DNA from: Eucalyptus grandis
Taxonomy: Eukaryota > Streptophyta > Magnoliopsida > Myrtales > Myrtaceae
Assembly (NCBI RefSeq): GCF_016545825.1
Contig: NC_052618.1
Location: forward strand, 45,578,196-45,642,195
Length of the DNA stretch: 64,000 nucleotides
Reading direction: 5' to 3'
Within the stretch, counting starts at the first letter, position 1. Every line of letters begins with the position of its first letter. Positions 59,654 through 64,000 of this stretch are shown piece after piece. Position numbers and translations under genes: made by a program. Below the pieces are notes generated by a model that saw only the letters and a program-made list of their open reading frames with translations, did not search any database and was not told where the DNA came from.

Positions 59654-60738
59654 GACATGCGGACTCTTGGAGTGCCATAACTTGGCACAAAAGGACACTT
59701 AAGTGCCATAACTTACGAAAGGTACACTTAAGTGCCAAAATCGGAGTAAAATAGATCATTTAAGTGCCAATTCGGCCAAAGTTCGGCCAAAACGCTGACG
59801 TGGCATTTTTCCAGCGAAGCAAGCTCAAAACGACGCCGTTTTATACGGCTGACGTGGCCAAATAATGCAAAACGGCGTCATTTTGGGCTGACGTGGTAAA
59901 AAAATAAAATGAATTAAATTTAGTTAAAATATTAAAAATAATAATTTTAAAATTACATTTAGTTAAAATATTAAAAACTAATAATTTTAAAATTAAAAAA
60001 TTATTTTTTTAAAAAAAAAAAAAAGGAAAAGGGGGAGGCGGCTAAGAGATCAGCCCTTAGCGACCATCGCTGTGGGAGCCCTCGCCCCGGATCGGGGCAA
60101 GGGTTGCAGCCTTCGCCCGGATCCGGCGAGGGTTGGTGGCCCTCGCCACGGCCACAGATTTGGGGAGGGTCGTGGCCCTTGGCCCGACCGGGCCAAGGGC
60201 CGCCGACCCTCGCCGGATCTGGGCAGGTCTCACGAGCCCTCGTCGCCGGTCGGCCGGGGTCGCCGGCCCCGGCCGGGGCCTAATGACCCCGGTCAACCCT
60301 CCCCGCCGTCGTCGGCCCTTCCCAATAGCGGGCGGGCGGCGGCGGGCGAGGGCCGATCTCTCGCTCACCTCCCCCTTTCCTTTCCTTTTTTTTTAATTTT
60401 TTTTAATTTTAAAATTATTATTTTAAAATTTTTTTAACTAAATTTAATTATAAAATTATTATTTTATAATTTAATTAATTTATATATATTTTTTTTCCAC
60501 GTCAGCCCAAAACGACGCCGTTTTTGCATTATTTGGCCACGTTAGCGTGTAAAATAGTGTCGTTTTGGGCTTCGCTTCGCGGAAAATGCCACGTTGGCGT
60601 TTTGGCCGGACTTTGATCGGAGTAGCACTTAAGTGATCCGTTTTTCTTTAAATGTGGCACTTAAGTGTATCTTTCGTAAGTTATGACACTTAAGTATCCC
60701 TTTGTGTCAAGTTATGGCACTTGAAGCGTTCTTTTACC
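59654..60738. mobile_element. MULE-type MITE in the Copia integrase, 10-bp target duplication
   Basis: GATTTTTGTG flanks the element at 59644-59653 and 60739-60748, the 9-10 bp length of MULE insertions. Terminal inverted repeats run about 95 bp. The inner 70 bp are highly similar and contain repeated 'cacttaagtg' palindromes and 'ccataacttacgaaag'. Subterminal 'aaaacgacgccgtttt'-type palindromes occur on both sides (59828, 60510). The core (60040-60370) is GC-rich with 'ccctcgcc'/'ggcgaggg' motifs. No transposase. Confidence 0.85.
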
Positions 60739-60748
60739 GATTTTTGTG

Positions 60749-61254
60749 TGAAGCATGGCATCAAGAGATAGCTTACAACAGCCTATACACCACAACAAAA
60801 TGGCGTATGTGAGAGGAAGAATCGTACCATTCTAAATATGGTGTGAAGTCTCTTGAGGAGAAGTAGAATTCCAAAGAGTTTCTAGCGTGAAGTAGTTAAT
60901 TGAAATGTTCATATTTTGAATAGAAGTCCTACTCTAGCTGTTCAAAATATGATACTAGGAGAAACTTGGAGCGGCCAAAGACCTGTAATAGATCACTTTA
61001 GAATTTTTAGGTATATTGCCTACGCCCATGTTCCAAACCAAAAGAGGAAGAAGCTAGATGATAAGGGAGTCAAATGTGTTTTTCTTGGCATTATTGATCA
61101 ATCAAAAGCCTATAAACTCTATGATCCTATAACCAAGAAAATCATCATCAGCTGCGATGTGATTTTTGATGAAGAAAAAACTTGGCCGTTAGTTGACCAA
61201 GGTGTTGGTAAGCAAATTCCAATGAATTTTGAAGATGAAGACGAGCTGGTGTAG
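60749..61254 (+). pseudogene. Copia integrase, second part
   Basis: The integrase frame resumes straight after the duplicated target site (VKHGIKR-like sequence, then an ERKNRTILNMV block). It shows HILNRSPTLAVQNM and RKKLDDKGVKCVFLG, then LYDPITKKIIISCDVIFDEE, the C-terminal Copia integrase signature. Stops lie near 60808, 60844 and 60888. Confidence 0.82.
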
Positions 61255-61355
61255 CAACCCACAACAACCTGAATTGCCGCAAGCAGTGTCCAAAGTACAG
61301 CTACAGTTGCAGAACCTAAAATCAACCTCATCACGTTCGATGGAGGCTTGCATGG

Positions 61356-62350
61356 ATGAGTGACTATGAAGTAATAGGGGTTGATCAATATGAAGATCCA
61401 CCTTCCCATTTTGCTTTATTTTCAGATTGTGATCCAACAACCTTTGATGAAGTAGTACAAAAAGAAAATTGGAGGATAGCAATGGATGAAGAAATCACAG
61501 CTATTGAAAGGAATAACACTTGGGAGTTGATAGATATTATGGAAGGACACAAAACAATCAGGGTCAAGTGGGTGTACAAGACAAAATTGAACAAGGATGG
61601 CGAAGTTGATAAATACAAGGCACGCTTGGTAGCGAAAGGCTACAAGCAAGAATTTGGAGTAGACTACAAAAAGGTATTTGCACTTGTAGCAAGACTTGAT
61701 ATAATCAGATTGGTGATTGCATTAACAGTGTAGAATTCATGGCCTATCTTCCAATTGGATGGGAAGTCAGCATTCTTGTATGGTGACCTCCAAGAAAATG
61801 TATTTGTTGATCAACATTCTGGTTATGTGAAGCTTGGTAGTGAACATAAAGTTTATAGATTGAAAAATGCAAACAAGCTCCCCAAGCTTTATGTAGTCGC
61901 ATTGATGCTATTTTTTGAAGGAAGGATTCAAAAATGTCCATTTGAGCATACACTCTTTATTAAAATTGGTGATGGTGGAAAGTTGCTTCTTCTATGCTTA
62001 TATGGGGATGATCTTATTTTTACTGGGAATGATAGTGCCATGTTTGACAAATTCAAGAAATCTATGATGGATGAATTTGAAATGGCTAATCTTGGACCGA
62101 TGCATTATTCTATGGGCATAAAAGTGACTCAATCTGTAGCTGGAATCTTTATGTCCCAAAAGAAGTATGTTCAAGAGAGTTTGGACAGGTTTCAAATGTT
62201 TAATTGGAACCCTGTGACTACTCCAACTGAATTTGGATTGAAGCTCTTGAAAGATCCTAATGGAAATAAGGTGGATAACACTCTCTACAAGCACATTGTT
62301 GGAAGCCTAATGTATTTGTCAGGGACAAGACTGATATCATGTATGCCGTG
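61356..62350 (+). pseudogene. Copia reverse transcriptase
   Basis: Starts around ENWRIAMDEEITAIERNNTW; RVKWVYKTKLNKDG and YKARLVAKGYKQEFGVDY follow. A stop at 61731-61733 interrupts it, then LDGKSAFLYGDLQE and the catalytic YGDD (62001-62012; YVDD in most Copia). NPVTTPTEFGLKL and HIVGSLMYL lead to a stop at 62349. The two catalytic aspartates of the box are kept, the valine is replaced by glycine, and the segment after YRLKNA is shortened. Confidence 0.85.
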
Positions 62351-62389
62351 AGCCTTCTGAGCAGGTATATAAAGCATCCGACATAGTTA

Positions 62390-62880
62390 CATATGCAAGC
62401 TGCAAAAAGGACTGTTCACTATTTGCAAGGAACTAAAAATTTTGGGGTATTTTATAAAAAAGGGGGAAAGTCAGATTTGTTTGGATTTATAGATAGTGAT
62501 TATGTTGGAGATGTTAATGATAGAAGAAGTACTTCGGGGTATATCTTCATGCTTGGTTCAATGTTGATGGTCTTCAAAGAAGCAATCAATTGTCACTTTA
62601 TTAACAACTGAAACAGAATTTGTAGATGCAACTTCACGTGCTTATCAAACCATATGGTTACGGAAGATTCTTGGAGAGCTTTAGTTCAAACAACAAAAAA
62701 CAACTACAATCCATTGTGACAACAACTCAGCTATCAAGCTGTCCAAAAATCCGATTCTACATGGGAGGAGCAAGCATATAAATGTGAAGTATCACTTCTT
62801 AAAAGATCATACAAAGGATGAAATAATTGAGCTAATTTTCTATAGAAGTGAAGATTAAGTGGCTAATATATTCACCAAGC
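62390..62880 (+). pseudogene. Copia RNase H remnant
   Basis: AAKRTVHYLQGTKNFGVFYK and FIDSDYVGDVNDRRSTSGYI are the Copia RNase H signature. The frame breaks near 62595, and later parts (about 62740-62880) are readable only in pieces. Confidence 0.8.
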
Positions 62881-62986
62881 CTTTAAAGTTGCCCACATTC
62901 AGAAGCTGAGAAAGCTCATTGGTGTCTGCTTGTTGGATATTCCAAATTGAGAGAAGGTCCTGATTGTTTGCAACATCAAATTTAAT

Positions 62987-62994
62987 GGAGGGAA
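62987..62994 (+). promoter_or_regulatory. Copia polypurine tract
   Basis: GGAGGGAA directly before the 3' LTR. Confidence 0.7.
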
Positions 62995-63182
62995 TGTTGA
63001 ATGAGTTAATTTTCTTTTGGTTTGTTTTTCATGTGTTGAGTTCTCCTATTGTACGGGGTTGTTGCTGCACATGTTAGGTAGGTGGGCTGTGGTAGTTACT
63101 GTTGGCGTAAAGCTTTTATAAAGGTCAGTTTTATAAAATATTAAGCGGACACTTCTTCCTCTCTCATTCTTATATTTCAACA
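62995..63182 (+). repeat. Copia 3' LTR
   Basis: 188 bp, TG...CA, followed by the target duplication GAAAG. It is shorter than the 5' LTR through several small deletions. The TATA-like motif is changed to 'cttttataaagg'. Confidence 0.9.
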
Positions 63183-63187
63183 GAAAG

Positions 63188-64000
63188 GGCAGTAGATCGG
63201 CGACAGACAGGACATCTCGCAATCGCATTCAATGCTCGCCGGACTACGGGTAGCGCTGCCAGCAGCCCGGCCGGCGGAAAATCCGCCGCCTCCCACTTGC
63301 CGGCGGAAGGCTGTCTGCTCGTATAAAATGAGGGGGAGGCCAAACGAGTTCGAGGGAGGGGAGAGAGATCTGAGCGGTGGATGAGATAATATCGGGGAAG
63401 AAAGAGGATCGGGGGGAGAGGGAGAGTAAGACAGCTCTAGCCGAGAGATCTTGGTCGCGTGCGAGCTCCGCCCTACGACCCTCATCCGACGACCTTTCCC
63501 TTCAACCGAGCGGTGAGCCCCAGACCCCTGTTCTGTGCCATCTTTTTGGGCGTGCTGAGCCGGAGCTCGCTGCCATCCGGCTCACGCGAGCTCCGACCAC
63601 TGGCCGTCCGTCGTGAGGTCGTCCCGCGCGTCCTAGTTCGCCGACGAGAGTGCTGTCGCAAAGTCCGCCTCCCGTTCTAGCCGGGAGTTCCCCGTTCCAG
63701 TTGCGCTCCCCACCCGTTCGACGTAATGCCCGAGTTCGGGTGGGAGTGATGTCCGCTGGAGTCCGCTCGATCTAGAGCGGCTCCGTGTCCCTCGCGTCGG
63801 CCGCCGTCACCGTGGCGTCAACCCCGCCTGGTGGGGGCTCGGATCCCTTACCGACGCGACGTAGATGAAAGTGGATCGGGACGCCAGCTTTGGCGGCCCG
63901 CGCACGGCCACAGATACGAGCCCGCCGCGGCCGTCTCCGGCGGGGCTAGCGGTGGAGGGATCAGCGACGGCTGCGAACCGGGTCTGGCGCGGGTCGCTAT
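63188..64000. other. GC-rich region, possible promoter or leader
   Basis: This GC-rich stretch is the most host-gene-like non-annotated part. A TATA-like 'tataaaat' at 63323-63330 on the plus strand is followed by a purine-rich leader (63330-63430) and then CpG-rich sequence to the window end. No protein family is recognisable on either strand. It could be a promoter and 5' UTR running out of the window, or another LTR with a GC-rich leader. Confidence 0.3.

Larger units (their letters stand above)
38977..63182 (+). mobile_element. Copia LTR retrotransposon, host of nested insertions
   Basis: LTRs at 38977-39199 and 62995-63182 share TGTTGAATGAGTTAATTT starts and end ATTTCAATA/ATTTCAACA. The target duplication GAAAG lies at 38972-38976 and 63183-63187. 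Domain order gag-protease-integrase-RT-RNase H is that of Copia. Three later insertions split it: a MITE-like element at about 40052-40802, the Ogre element at 41438-59115, and a MULE-type MITE at 59654-60738. Without them the Copia element would be roughly 4.7 kb. LTRs have diverged by substitutions and indels, and the coding region carries many stops. Confidence 0.93.

Overview
This window is a stretch of eudicot nuclear DNA, most likely from a woody plant with an intron-bearing, repeat-rich genome. The evidence is GT-AG introns, plant-restricted gene families (DUF7054/At4g22758-like, CAR-type C2 proteins, MLP/Bet v 1 proteins), and plant transposon lineages (Tat/Ogre and Copia LTR elements, an L1-type LINE, MULE, hAT-like and Harbinger-like elements, a tRNA-type SINE). 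I cannot name the species. There are no bacterial features, rRNA genes, free tRNA genes or CRISPR arrays.

Layout. 0-7.6 kb: a two-exon DUF7054 gene on the minus strand (389-1121), then a run of non-autonomous DNA transposons (1791-3613 with a second element nested inside it, 4423-5136, 5631-6453, 6456-7612), several with GC-rich cores. 8.8-16.4 kb: two tandem three-exon CAR (C2-domain ABA-related) genes on the plus strand, plus a third copy of the locus reduced to its 3' flank. 19.2-21.3 kb: a dead MuDR-type transposase interrupted by a SINE. 22.0-24.5 kb: LTR-like remnants. 26.5-30.7 kb and 38.0-38.4 kb: a minus-strand tandem array of MLP genes. One copy is nearly complete; two are decayed, and one of those is split by a 5.7 kb L1-type LINE.

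39-63 kb: one nested transposon complex. A Copia element (38977-63182, 5-bp target duplication GAAAG) carries a MITE-like insertion in gag, a 17.7 kb Ogre-type element (41438-59115, target duplication AAGTT, LTRs of about 2.95 kb) between protease and integrase, and a MULE-type MITE with a 10-bp target duplication in the integrase core. The Ogre copy has the lineage's extra first ORF (intact), gag-protease, a spliceable intron that joins protease to pol in frame, RT-RNaseH-second RNaseH-integrase, and a 3' untranslated tandem array.

Most unusual observations: (1) the Ogre 3' array is a higher-order repeat of short hairpins in which two subtypes differ by a compensating A-T to T-A swap in 12 of 12 well-formed copies; (2) a 19-nt candidate mini-exon is conserved in both Ogre LTRs; (3) a glycine-rich G-patch-like segment lies after the Ogre protease; (4) GC-rich 'ggcgag' cores, mostly beside polypurine tracts, recur inside elements with unrelated termini; (5) the normal start codon is missing in two of the three MLP copies. 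The host genes look like ordinary stress/ABA-type families; the window's character comes mainly from its layered transposons.
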